This document shows positions 43,036 through 52,317 of a DNA stretch of 64,000 nt, one piece after another (positions within the stretch are counted from its first letter, which is position 1; each line of letters starts with the position of its first letter). The notes below the pieces were generated by a model, which was given only the letters and a program-made list of their open reading frames with translations, ran no database searches and was not told where the DNA came from. Both the position numbers and the translations under genes were made by a program. The DNA is taken from NCBI GenBank assembly GCA_015259125.1, contig JABZGR010000001.1, positions 178,025 to 242,024 on the forward strand, given 5' to 3'. The DNA comes from Alloprevotella tannerae (lineage in GTDB: Bacteria > Bacteroidota > Bacteroidia > Bacteroidales > Bacteroidaceae).

Positions 43036-45912
43036 TTATGCCTTGGCTACTGCGGCCTCGATAATGCGCTTCTTGCCTAACGTGCGGAAGGCGATGGGCG
43101 CTGCGAGGAAGATAGAAGAAAGTGTGCCGAAGACAACACCCAGAATCATTGCGAAAGCAAAACTGCGGATGCTGTCGCCACCTAAGAAGAAGATGCAAAG
43201 GAGGACGAGCAACGTCGTAGCTGAGGTCATAATCGTACGAGCCAAAGTCTCGTTGAGCGAATCGTTGAAGAGGCGCTCCGTTTCTCGCTTCGGATAGAGT
43301 CCTAAGTTTTCGCGGATGCGGTCAAATACAACCACCTTGTCGTTGATTGAATAACCGATAGCCGTCAGGACTGCTCCGATGAACGTCTGATCGACTTCGA
43401 GGGAGAACGGCATCCATCCCCAGCAGATAGAATACATACCTACAATGATCAAAGTATCGACCGTGAGGGCCAAAACTGAGCCTATGGAGAAGGCTACATT
43501 GCGGAAGCGGGCGAGGATGTAGACGAAGATGGCGATCAGCGAGAGGATGACGGAGATAATCGCACCCTTGGCCATATCGGCTGCTACTGCGGGGCCTACT
43601 TTCTGGGCACTTACGATCGATCCGCCGGTGCGGTTTTCGCGATCTTTAAAGGTCTTGTAGTCGGCCGTGATGAGTTTGCCTTGCTTTAAGGCTTCGTAGA
43701 CGGTTTTTTCTACTACTTCGTCGGCGTCTGCTGCGTCGCTGTCGATCATATAGTTGGTCGTGAGGCGTACGGCGCGTTTTTGGGCTGTTACTACCTCGAT
43801 GGCGCTAATCGTAGCGTTGGGGTCTTTGGCTTTGATCACACGCTCTACGGCTGCATCTACTTTCTCGGGGGTGATGGCTCTGTCTTCAAACTCGATGACA
43901 AAGTTGCGACCGCCTGTAAAGTCGATACCCTTCGACAGGCCGCGCGTAGCCAGTGAACCAATGCAAACGAGAACGATCAAACCGAAGACGATCATGGCCT
44001 TGGGCGCGTTCTTCATCAAACGGAAATGGGCGTCGACGAGGAAATTTCGCGTCAAGGGGGTTGAGAAAGTGAGGCCTAACCAGCGCTCGTGGTTCATCTG
44101 ACGTTCGTAAATCATACGTGAGATCCACACAGCTGTAAAGAAGCTGGCGCAGATACCGATACCGAGCGTCAAAGCGAAACCGCGGATAGGACCAGTACCG
44201 AAGTTGTAGAGGATAATAGCGGTGATGATTGAGGTAAGGTTGGAGTCGAAGATAGCGGAGAAGGCGTTTCCGTATCCGGCAGCAAGGGCTGACTTGATGT
44301 TTTTGCCGCTACGCAACTCTTCTTTCGTACGCTCGTAGATCAATACGTTGGCATCGACGGCCATACCTAAAGAGAGGACGAGACCGGCTATACCGCTCAT
44401 CGTCAAAGCTGCTTGGAAGGAAACCAAGACGCCGAACGTGAAGAAGAAGTTGAGGACCAGAGCGACGTTGGCTACCATACCGGGGATTAAACCATAGTAG
44501 CAGCACATGAAAATCATCAACAGGATGAACGCTACAATACAAGAGTAGAGTCCGGCTTGAATGGAGGCTGAACCTAATGAGGGGCCGACGGTCTCTTCTT
44601 GGACAATGTTGGTCGGCGCCGGCATTTTACCGCTCTTGAGCACGTTGGCCAAGTCGCGCGTGTCGTCGGTCGTGAAGTGGCCTGAGATTTGCGAACTTCC
44701 GCCGTTAATCTCGTTCTGAATCTCCGGCGCACTGTAAACGTAACCGTCAAGCACGATGGCTACAGGTTGGTGCAGGTTCTTCTTAGTTATGTTTGCCCAT
44801 TCGCGCGCTCCATCATTGGTCATTGTCATAGAGACAATCGGACGGTGATATTGGTCGAAATCGTCCTTTGCATCAGCGATTACGTCGCCCTGAAGCGCAG
44901 GTTGTCCGCCGTTAGAGCGGAGCGCGTAGAGCGCAAAGGCTTGCCCCATCTCCGGCTTTACGCTCCAGTGGAGTACAAGGTCGGCCGGCAATTTGCTCTT
45001 GGCAGCTTCGCTATATATAATATTATCTATAGCGGCCGTGTCTTTGGGAGTTGCGTAGCCTACGATGCAACCTTGCGGGTTGGTGTTTTGTTGGCTGAGC
45101 ATCTGGAAGAGAGGCTTGCCGCTCTGCTTTTGCTGCTGTGTGGAGTCGGAAGCTGTTCCGATTTCGTTGATGCTTTGTAGTGCGGCGTTTATCTTATCCA
45201 GTGTGTAAGTCTCCCAGAATTCGAGGTTGGCACTACCTTGCAGCAACTTGCGCACACGTTCCGGCTCCTTGATACCGGGCATTTCGACCATAATCTGACC
45301 GATCTGGCCTTTACCGCGAAGGATTTGAATGTTAGGCTGCGCGACACCGAAGCGGTCGATACGAGAACGAACGACTTCGTTTGAGTTGGCCACGGCTGCG
45401 TCTACCTCTTCTTCGAGCGCCTTTTGCACTTGCGCGTCCGAGGAGTTGAACGTAATGTTCTTTTCCTTGAGTCGTGCGGCGAAGAGCGCACCAAGCTTGC
45501 CCGCACCGTTGGCTTCGGCGTAATCCTTTACGAAGAGCTCAACAAAATCTCCGTCGCCTTTTTTATAACCTTCGTGTGCTTGGTCTACTGCTTTTTGGAA
45601 AGCAGGCGCTTTGGCGTTGTCGCCAGCCAAGTTTTTCACTACATCGGGCACTGATACTTCGAGTATGACGTTCATACCACCTTTGAGGTCCAAGCCCAAT
45701 CCGATCTGTAACGATTGACATTCTTTCAGCGTCTTCCAGTTCAAATAAACCTTCTCGTTCATCATTGAGTCGAGATAAGCTTTGCCGGCCACAGGGCCCA
45801 TAGCTTCAGCTTTTCTCTCGTAATGATTGGTTACGAAGGAAAAAGAGAAATAGAAGAGGCAAATCAACGTTAGCAGAATAGCAATTGCTTTAACAAATCC
45901 TTTGTTTTGCAT
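43036..45912 (-). CDS. secDF: Protein translocase SecDF fusion
   Basis: A 958-residue SecD-SecF fusion in the inner membrane, using the proton motive force to pull exported proteins through SecYEG. The SecD half (about 1-620) has an N-terminal helix, GLGLDLKGGMNVILEV, a large periplasmic domain (P1) and five further helices; the SecF half (about 640-958) has its own RGLSKGIDFTGGRNFVIEF signature and six helices. Fusion is usual in Bacteroidetes. It is flanked by composite locus B downstream. A good promoter lies upstream. Confidence 0.96.
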   Translation of the reverse strand: MQNKGFVKAIAILLTLICLFYFSFSFVTNHYERKAEAMGPVAGKAYLDSMMNEKVYLNWKTLKECQSLQIGLGLDLKGGMNVILEVSVPDVVKNLAGDNAKAPAFQKAVDQAHEGYKKGDGDFVELFVKDYAEANGAGKLGALFAARLKEKNITFNSSDAQVQKALEEEVDAAVANSNEVVRSRIDRFGVAQPNIQILRGKGQIGQIMVEMPGIKEPERVRKLLQGSANLEFWETYTLDKINAALQSINEIGTASDSTQQQKQSGKPLFQMLSQQNTNPQGCIVGYATPKDTAAIDNIIYSEAAKSKLPADLVLHWSVKPEMGQAFALYALRSNGGQPALQGDVIADAKDDFDQYHRPIVSMTMTNDGAREWANITKKNLHQPVAIVLDGYVYSAPEIQNEINGGSSQISGHFTTDDTRDLANVLKSGKMPAPTNIVQEETVGPSLGSASIQAGLYSCIVAFILLMIFMCCYYGLIPGMVANVALVLNFFFTFGVLVSFQAALTMSGIAGLVLSLGMAVDANVLIYERTKEELRSGKNIKSALAAGYGNAFSAIFDSNLTSIITAIILYNFGTGPIRGFALTLGIGICASFFTAVWISRMIYERQMNHERWLGLTFSTPLTRNFLVDAHFRLMKNAPKAMIVFGLIVLVCIGSLATRGLSKGIDFTGGRNFVIEFEDRAITPEKVDAAVERVIKAKDPNATISAIEVVTAQKRAVRLTTNYMIDSDAADADEVVEKTVYEALKQGKLITADYKTFKDRENRTGGSIVSAQKVGPAVAADMAKGAIISVILSLIAIFVYILARFRNVAFSIGSVLALTVDTLIIVGMYSICWGWMPFSLEVDQTFIGAVLTAIGYSINDKVVVFDRIRENLGLYPKRETERLFNDSLNETLARTIMTSATTLLVLLCIFFLGGDSIRSFAFAMILGVVFGTLSSIFLAAPIAFRTLGKKRIIEAAVAKA

Positions 45913-45975
45913 TTGTCGATTTTATTTATTGATTTGATTTTTGCTTTGGTTTTCCGAAATGTTGCAAATAGCATG

Positions 45976-46005
45976 CAAATATACGGTCTTTTTTCAACAA
46001 AGCAA
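45976..46005 (-). promoter_or_regulatory. Promoter of secDF
   Basis: Minus-strand TATATTTG (45976-45983) with TTG (46003-46005) 19 bp upstream, giving a leader of about 60 nt. Confidence 0.6.
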
Positions 46006-46217
46006 GCGCTAACGAATAAAAAAGGCGTGCCTCGCCAGCTTTCCGCCATCGAGTGCGCTCCGGAGGATGCCTTTTTCCGGCTTCTTTTGTACGTATTTTC
46101 CTTTCATTTGGTGCTATTCAGCTATTGTTTTACCCTCGCGCGAGTCTTTTTCCGCTCAGTATCCGTCCGACTTTTTGTCCAAACTATTCAGCAGTTCACA
46201 TTTTTAGTTGCTAAAAA

Positions 46218-46249
46218 TTGTGAGAATCTTCTTCAAGTTTGTATATTTG
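46218..46249 (+). promoter_or_regulatory. Promoter of Omp28-like gene
   Basis: TTG (46218-46220) and TATATTTG (46242-46249) are 21 bp apart. The leader to the ATG at 46368 would be about 110 nt. Confidence 0.6.
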
Positions 46250-46367
46250 CGCGCAGAAAAGGCATATCGACTTTGCATAGTTGCCGGTTAGCGTAGTCGC
46301 CGCAGCGATCACAAGCCCATTGCCCGCTCTTAATAGATAACATTGGTCTACCTTAACCTAAATTTTT

Positions 46368-47966
46368 ATGAGTAGGAAAAGTTTACTTCTTATTTTCGCC
46401 CTATTTATGGGCTTGAGCAGTCTGTTTGCTCAAGAACAAAAGCAGCTCGCGCTCGTCGAAGAGTTTACCAACACGAGTTGCGGCCCTTGTGCCGGTTTCG
46501 CACCTTATTTAGATGCCGCCCTTCGCAAGACTGTCGGCAAATGCGTGGCCATTAAATACCACGTAAGTTTCCCCGATCCCGCCGATAAGTTTTATCGTTG
46601 CGACCCGCAAAACTTCAATACTCGCCGTTTCTACTACGGCGTCAACGGCGTACCTAGCTGGTACGTCAACGGAGCAAAGCGCAACACTGAGTGGGACGAA
46701 GGCAAGCTTGTGAGTTATATCAATCAAGGCTACAAAGAAAACAAACCCGTCAAGATCGATGGTTTAATTAACATCAAAGACCACAAACTGGACGTTAGGG
46801 TCAACCTTACCGCCCTCGAAGAGATCAACGACGAAAAGATGCACCTCTTTATCGTCCCCATCGAAGAGGAAGTAAACTGGTCGACGCCTGCTCGCAACGG
46901 CGAAAAGCACTTCTATTTCTGCGCACGTAAGATCCTTCCCCACGGACAAGGCGCTACCCTCGCCGGAAAGCTTTTCAAAGGCCAACCATATACCTATGAG
47001 ACCGACTGGGAAATCAGAAACTACACCAACGAGCAGCAATTGGGCGTCGTAGTCTTCGTGCAAGACGATACCAACAAAAAGATCGTCGGGTGCACTTATT
47101 TCCCCTACCCTCACAACGACACAGATGCAGCGCGCATCCTAGAAGTTAAAGGCCTCCCCGATGATATCTGCACGCCTAACCTCACGGCTACGGTCAGCTT
47201 CTGCAACCAAGGCAAGAGCCACCTCAAATCAGCGACCATCAATGTCAGCGTTAATGGCGAGACGCAGCAGACACCGTGGACGGGCGACTTAGATGTTTCG
47301 CAGCAGACGACCATTACTACGCCCGCTTTCACAGATTTCGAACTCAACGAAAAGACTTACGAAAACAAGGTACAGGTTTGGCTCAGCGAACTCAATGGTT
47401 CATCGGAAGTAACGCCTAAATACGAACTCATTTTCAAGTCTGCACCGACGGCCAACAACGCTGTGCGTCTCAACTTCTTCACCGACAACAAGCCCGAGGA
47501 ATCTTCTTGGAAGCTCTTCAACTCATCCGGCGACCTCGTACAAGCAAGTGAACCGATGACGGAAAAGCAGAAAAACTACAAGACGATGCTGATGCTCGAG
47601 CGCGACGACTGCTACTCCATCGAGTTCTACGATAAAGGCAAAGATGGTATAGCAGCGGGCTACTTCCGCTTAGATGAAGTCGGCGCAGATGGCAAAACGA
47701 AGCGTATCAAGCAAGATCGCTACACCGGCGAAATGTATGTCGCCCACTTCCTGTTGAAGAATTGCGGCACCGTAGGTATCAGCCTCGTAGAAGTGACCGA
47801 CGACGCACAAGTCGTGTTGACCAGTCTCGATGGCAAACTCGTTCGCACTATGTCATACGGCACATTCCGCACGCTGGATCGCAAGACGCTCCAACCGGGT
47901 GTTTATGTTGTGAAGATAAAGAGCGGTGATGAAGAAGTGACGCAGAAAATTTCGATCACGCGTTAA
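46368..47966 (+). CDS. Omp28-like secreted protein with thioredoxin motif
   Basis: A 532-residue exported protein: signal peptide MSRKSLLLIFALFMGLSSLFAQ, then a thioredoxin-fold domain with an intact CGPC motif (EFTNTSCGPCAGFAPYLD, about residues 33-50), the hallmark of the Omp28/outer-membrane lipoprotein family of Porphyromonas, then beta-rich middle domains and a C-terminal sorting-like domain (VVLTSLDGKLVRTMSYG, then LQPGVYVVKIKSGDEEVTQK). It is expected on the cell surface. Redox activity is possible but not shown. A strong terminator follows. Confidence 0.82.
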   Translation: MSRKSLLLIFALFMGLSSLFAQEQKQLALVEEFTNTSCGPCAGFAPYLDAALRKTVGKCVAIKYHVSFPDPADKFYRCDPQNFNTRRFYYGVNGVPSWYVNGAKRNTEWDEGKLVSYINQGYKENKPVKIDGLINIKDHKLDVRVNLTALEEINDEKMHLFIVPIEEEVNWSTPARNGEKHFYFCARKILPHGQGATLAGKLFKGQPYTYETDWEIRNYTNEQQLGVVVFVQDDTNKKIVGCTYFPYPHNDTDAARILEVKGLPDDICTPNLTATVSFCNQGKSHLKSATINVSVNGETQQTPWTGDLDVSQQTTITTPAFTDFELNEKTYENKVQVWLSELNGSSEVTPKYELIFKSAPTANNAVRLNFFTDNKPEESSWKLFNSSGDLVQASEPMTEKQKNYKTMLMLERDDCYSIEFYDKGKDGIAAGYFRLDEVGADGKTKRIKQDRYTGEMYVAHFLLKNCGTVGISLVEVTDDAQVVLTSLDGKLVRTMSYGTFRTLDRKTLQPGVYVVKIKSGDEEVTQKISITR

Positions 47967-47989
47967 CGCTTCGCCTCACGCTAATCCAT

Positions 47990-48017
47990 AAGCCTGCCTT
48001 TTGGGGCAGGCTTTTTT
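47990..48017 (+). terminator. Terminator of Omp28-like gene
   Basis: AAGCCTGCC (47990-47998) pairs with GGCAGGCTT (48005-48013), followed by a run of T. Confidence 0.88.
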
Positions 48018-48052
48018 GTATCCCCTCCCCTGCTCTCGCGCTCACCACCTTA

Positions 48053-48383
48053 AATAACCCCATCGGGGTTAGTCATTTGGCAGGGCAGGGTTAAGGTGCG
48101 AAGCAGCTTAACCCTGCCTAACGCACCGCCGCATTGGCAACCCCTTAGGGTTGGTCTTTCAAAAACATCCGCAAGTCGAATCGCAACGGAAACAAACCCA
48201 ATTATAACTCGCACGAGCAACGACTCACGTCGTTAGTGGCCGGGTTGCCGCTTCGCTCCTCAACCCTGCCACGGTGAAAGACCAACCCCTGATGGGGTTG
48301 CACTCGTTTCCATCGCTTTATCCGGGGTTAAATAGCTACGCAACTTAACCCCGGCCTGCCAAAAGACCAACCCTATGGGGTTG
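48053..48383 (+). repeat. Composite hairpin-chain repeat, locus C, unit 1 (T1-T2)
   Basis: T1 (AACCCCATCGGGGTT 48056-48070, GGGTTAAG/CTTAACCC hairpin, AACCCCTTAGGGTT) joined by a link with an ACGACTCACGTCGT hairpin to T2 (CCGGGTTG/CAACCCTG pairing and a CCGGGGTTAA...TTAACCCCGG hairpin), ending GACCAACCCTATGGGGTTG. It begins about 35 bp after the upstream terminator. No ORF of substance. Confidence 0.88.
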
Positions 48384-48666
48384 CTGTCGCACATCATCGA
48401 ATCGATGTCGGATCTCGTGCGCAATCCTTTGCAAAATAGACTCGCCCAAACTAAGCTTATGAGTCATTCCAATCAATTTTTTAACGCGGCCTTACCGCAA
48501 ACGATCTATCGAAACCAACATACTCTTCGCATGCAACGTAAAACTAACCTCGCCACTCCATCTTCACAACCACACAATTACAAATAACCCCTCAAAATCC
48601 ACCCCTACACACACTTACGCCCAAACGTTAACTCAACCATCCAATCTCCACAACCATACATCTGCA

Positions 48667-48997
48667 AATAACCCCATCGGGGTTAGTCTTTTGGCAGGGC
48701 AGGGTTAAGATGCGAAGCAACTTAACCCTGTCTAACGTACCGCCGCATTGACAACCCCTTAGGGTTGGTCTTTCAAAAATATCCGCAAGTCGAATCGCAA
48801 CGCAAACAAGCCCAATTATAATTCGCACGAGCAACGACTCACGTCGTTAGTGTCCGGGTTGCCGCTTCGCTCCTCAACCCTGCCACGGTGAAAGACCAAC
48901 CCCTGATGGGGTTGCACTCGTTTCCATCGCTTTATCCGGGGTTAAGCCACGGTGTGCCTTAACCCCGGCCTGCCAAAAGACCAACCCTAAGGGGTTG
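48667..48997 (+). repeat. Composite hairpin-chain repeat, locus C, unit 2 (T1-T2)
   Basis: A second full T1-T2 copy, near-identical to the unit at 48053 in the link region (GCACGAGCAACGACTCACGT) and in T2, but with stem changes in T1 (GGGTTAAG...CTTAACCC) and T2 (CCGGGGTTAAG...CTTAACCCCGG). Its downstream sequence to about 49035 (GGCATTGGGGTCGAATTATG) also matches locus A. The 280 bp between the two units look unrelated. Confidence 0.88.
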
Positions 48998-49110
48998 TGT
49001 TCGCTATCTGTGGCATTGGGGTCGAATTATGCCTGCCCTGTCATTGTGTGTATGCACCTTTTATTTGACCCACTAATCAATCATATTGAATGCCTACGTC
49101 TTCCGCCTCA

Positions 49111-49224
49111 AATAACCCCATCGGGGTTAGTCTTTTGGTAGGGCAGGGTTAAAATGTGCAACGTTTTAACCCTGCCTATCACGCACCCGCATTGGCAACC
49201 CCTTAGGGTTGGTCTTTCAAAAAC
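49111..49224 (+). repeat. Hairpin-chain repeat, locus C, terminal T1
   Basis: A third T1 (AACCCCATCGGGGTT at 49114, GGGTTAAAA/TTTTAACCC hairpin, AACCCCTTAGGGTTGG), followed by an AAACGCCC...GGGGCGTTT hairpin near 49264-49293 and then a four-box array, in the same order as locus A. Confidence 0.88.
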
Positions 49225-49297
49225 GGATGCAAATGGGGTTTTTAGCGCTGAAATATTGGGGAATAAACGCCCTACATTCAGCGTGGGGCGTTTGCGA

Positions 49298-49369
49298 TCA
49301 CGATGATAAAGGTTTGCGCTCACGAGAAAAAAGGTTTGCGCTCGTGAGAAAAAGAGCTTCACCTCACGA
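49298..49369. repeat. Four-box TCRYGA array (copy 5)
   Basis: Boxes TCACGA, TCACGA, TCGTGA, TCACGA begin at 49298, 49320, 49342 and 49364, exactly 22 bp apart, with A6 and A5 tracts between. It closes composite locus C; 49370-49629 beyond it shows nothing recognisable. Confidence 0.9.
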
Positions 49370-49629
49370 TAAAAAACGTCGGAGGCGGGAAAGGCGTGCT
49401 GCTAAGTGGGCAAAAATGTGTGGGATAACGGGAGGAATAAAGCACTTTATTCCGACTTTGACAATGGGCAACGAAGGGGCGAGATGTGCTTACGGACGCT
49501 GCGGGGCTATGGGGGAAACTTCGCCCTTTGGCAACGAAGGGGCGGGATGCAAAAACACGCGATGCGGCCCGCTGAGGCCGAAGATGGGCGATGAAAAATA
49601 AGGGTGAAGGGTGGGCAACGGCGACCGAC

Positions 49630-51195
49630 TTAATAACTTTCGCCCCAGTCGGCGCGGTCAAGGTTGCGATAGCTGACGGCTTCTGCAATGTCGTCAAAAC
49701 CGATCTGATCCCTGCCGGCCAAGTCGGCGATCGTGCGCGCCATTTTCAAGATGCGCTCATAGGCGCGGGCCGAAAGGTTGAGTTTTTTCATAGCCCCCGC
49801 CAACGCGTTTGCACCGGCCGCGTCGGGTTGTGCAAACTGCTGAATCTGCGCCGCAGAGAGTTGCGCATTGCAGTGGAGTCCCGGAATGTCTTTGTAGCGC
49901 TCCGTCTGCACGTCGCGCGCTTTGATGACGCGGGCGCGGATACTTTCGCTTCGTTCGCCCGAAGGTGCGCGCTGCAATTCTTCAAGCGCGACGGGCGTAA
50001 CCTCAAGTTGTAGGTCGATACGGTCTAATAGCGGCCCCGAAATCTTGTCCATATAATGCTGAATCTTGCCGGGCGGGCACGTGCATTGGTGGGCCGGGTC
50101 GTTGTAGTAGCCACAAGGGCAGGGATTCATGGCCGCTACGAGCATAAAAGAGCAAGGTAGCGTGGCGGCATAGCGCGTGCGGCGTATCGTAATCTCACGA
50201 TCCTCGAGCGGTTGGCGGAGCGTCTCGAGCGCCGACCGGCTAAACTCGGGGAGTTCGTCTAAGAAAAGAACGCCGTTGTGGGCCAGCGAAATCTCGCCCG
50301 GGCGCAGCGTCATGCCGCCGCCAATCAGGGCGACGTCGGATATGGTGTGGTGCGGACTGCGAAAAGGCCGGCGCGCTATGAGCGACGTCTCTGCCGGCAG
50401 TTCGCCCGCAATGGAGTAAATCTGCGTAGTCTCCAGGCTTTCCGCTAAAGTCAGTTGGGGTAGGATAGAGGGGAGGCGTTTGGCCATCATGCTCTTGCCG
50501 CATCCGGGCGAGCCTACGATCATTAAGTTATGCCCACCTGCGGCGGCCACTTCGAAGGCCCGCTTCGCTGCCGTTTGGCCCTTGACGTCGGCAAAGTCGA
50601 GCGGATAGGTGGTTTGTGCGGCATAGAAATCGGCGCGCGTGTCGACCGCTACGGGCGTTAAACTTAGGTTGCCGTTGAGCGCATCGACCACTTCTTTAAG
50701 CGTCTTCACGCCGTATACTTTCAAGTGGTTGACGACGCCGGCCTCACGCTCGTTGGCCTTAGGTACGAAGAGCGCCTTAAAACCCTGTTTGCGCGCCTCA
50801 ATGGCTATGGGCAGGGCGCCGCGCACCGAGCGGATCGTGCCGTCGAGCCCAAGTTCGCCGACAAAAGCCACATCATCGAGGCGTTCGGCCTTGACAATGT
50901 CGGTCGTCTTCAAGAGGCCCACAGCCAGCGGCAAGTCGAAGCCGCTCCCCTCCTTGCGTATGTCGGCCGGCGCTAAGTTGACCGTCACGTTCATGCGCGG
51001 TAGGCGGAAAGCCGAATTGGCCAGTGCACTCAGTACGCGCTGCTTGCTTTCGCGCACGGCGTTGTCGGGGAGTCCGACCATAAAGAAGGTTGATTCCGTT
51101 CCGTCGCCGCCTTTCGTCAAAAAGGCATTCACTTCGAGCGTTACGGAGATGGCTTTTAGTCCGTTGAGCGCGGCACTGTTGATTTTGGCAAACAT
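49630..51195 (-). CDS. YifB/ComM family Mg-chelatase-like AAA ATPase
   Basis: A 521-residue ComM/YifB-type protein: an N-terminal Lon-protease-like domain (AALNGLKAISVTLEV, VGLPDNAVRESKQRV), Walker A GSPGCGKSMMAKRLPSILP near residue 228, Walker B LFLDELPEF, and a Cys-rich CPCGYYNDPAHQCTCPPGKI segment in the Mg-chelatase-like domain. ComM is a branch-migration helicase aiding integration of DNA taken up in natural transformation. It is last in the minus-strand cluster ychF-lgt-TPR-TlpA-comM. Confidence 0.9.
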   Translation of the reverse strand: MFAKINSAALNGLKAISVTLEVNAFLTKGGDGTESTFFMVGLPDNAVRESKQRVLSALANSAFRLPRMNVTVNLAPADIRKEGSGFDLPLAVGLLKTTDIVKAERLDDVAFVGELGLDGTIRSVRGALPIAIEARKQGFKALFVPKANEREAGVVNHLKVYGVKTLKEVVDALNGNLSLTPVAVDTRADFYAAQTTYPLDFADVKGQTAAKRAFEVAAAGGHNLMIVGSPGCGKSMMAKRLPSILPQLTLAESLETTQIYSIAGELPAETSLIARRPFRSPHHTISDVALIGGGMTLRPGEISLAHNGVLFLDELPEFSRSALETLRQPLEDREITIRRTRYAATLPCSFMLVAAMNPCPCGYYNDPAHQCTCPPGKIQHYMDKISGPLLDRIDLQLEVTPVALEELQRAPSGERSESIRARVIKARDVQTERYKDIPGLHCNAQLSAAQIQQFAQPDAAGANALAGAMKKLNLSARAYERILKMARTIADLAGRDQIGFDDIAEAVSYRNLDRADWGESY

Positions 51196-51237
51196 GAGGT
51201 TTTTCTTAAGATTTCAGGCTGAAAAAATGCGTGGGTC

Positions 51238-52239
51238 TTAGTGGACGACGGACTGCAATCGAGCGTCCCATTGACTGACGGGGAGGTCGCGTGCGACGAT
51301 GCGGCCGTCTGTATTGATGATGAAGCCCGAAGGCACGCCGCGCACGCCCAGCAGTCGGGCCGGCGGCGTTTGAAAGACTTTGCCGTCGCAGACGAAAGCG
51401 CCTGTGTAGCCTAACGACTCAACGTATTTGCGCGCGTTTTCAGGATCCGGATCGAGACTGATGGCGACGACGTTTAGCCGGTTGGCGTATGTCGTCTGCA
51501 AGCGTTGCGCTTCGTTGAGTGCTGTCGTACTTTCGCTGCTCCATCTACCGCACCAGAAAAGCAAGGTGGGCTTTCCGGTGAGGGAGGCGCGCGAGAGGGT
51601 TTTTCCGGCGAGCGTCTGCACAGAAAAATCGGGGAATGTACGCCCCACGGCGTAGGACTTGAGTGGGCGTAAGGCGGCATCCAGTGTGACCAAAGCCTTA
51701 CTTTGTGGGAGGCCTTTGCGCAATAAGTTGAGCAATTCGAGGGCCACGTTGGCATCGGTCGCATCGTTGTCTACGTAATATTTGTAGTAGAGTGCGAGTC
51801 CGTCCAAACTTGTGGCGTGATCTCTAATATATTGCGTGGCGGCCATCAGTTGGTCGCTTTTCGTTTTCTTGACTTGCCGCTGCCGAAACTTGGTCAGGCG
51901 CTCGTTGAGTTCGCTTCCGCTGATGTCAACTTCGTCTAAGCGCCCTGCATCTCCGTCGATTTTGATTGTAGTACCGGGTTCGCCGATGAAGGTCGTGGTC
52001 GTAGCGTTAGGGTAGAGGATTGTTAGCAGGCAGGCTTCAGGCAATTCTTTCTCCAACTTAAACTTTCCGCCGCTGATGATAATGGTGTCGGGCTTGGAAA
52101 AGTCGCCTCCTTCGGCGTAAAGATAGCATTCGGCCTTGTCGAGGTGTTTTAATTTTCCCTCAATTCGGATGCGGCCCTTCCCCGGCCCGCAGGCGGTGAA
52201 GAGAACCAAGATGAAGAGTAATGAAAAGCTGATTCGCAT
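51238..52239 (-). CDS. TlpA/DUF4369-like lipoprotein lacking CXXC
   Basis: A 333-residue lipoprotein (Cys17 in LVLFTACGPG) with an N-terminal DUF4369-like beta domain (IRIEGKLKHLDKAECYLYAE) and a C-terminal thioredoxin-like domain (FSVQTLAGKTLSRASLTGKPTLLF). Where TlpA-type proteins have a WCxxC active site, this one reads FWCGRWSSES, so the paired cysteines are missing and it is probably not a thiol oxidoreductase. The C-terminal VRGVPSGFIINTDGRIVARD region is otherwise typical. It sits between comM and a TPR lipoprotein. Confidence 0.82.
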   Translation of the reverse strand: MRISFSLLFILVLFTACGPGKGRIRIEGKLKHLDKAECYLYAEGGDFSKPDTIIISGGKFKLEKELPEACLLTILYPNATTTTFIGEPGTTIKIDGDAGRLDEVDISGSELNERLTKFRQRQVKKTKSDQLMAATQYIRDHATSLDGLALYYKYYVDNDATDANVALELLNLLRKGLPQSKALVTLDAALRPLKSYAVGRTFPDFSVQTLAGKTLSRASLTGKPTLLFWCGRWSSESTTALNEAQRLQTTYANRLNVVAISLDPDPENARKYVESLGYTGAFVCDGKVFQTPPARLLGVRGVPSGFIINTDGRIVARDLPVSQWDARLQSVVH

Positions 52240-52317
52240 AAGTGCACAATGGGAAAAATGCAGCCTCTCTACACATCCGAATCAACTGAACCGCGGATGG
52301 CGAGAGGCTGCATTTGT

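Noticed and set aside
46010..46110. AAAAAAGGC...GCCTTTTT pairing as a terminator
   Set aside because: The arms are about 45 bp apart with weak internal pairing and there is no gene to terminate in that gap.
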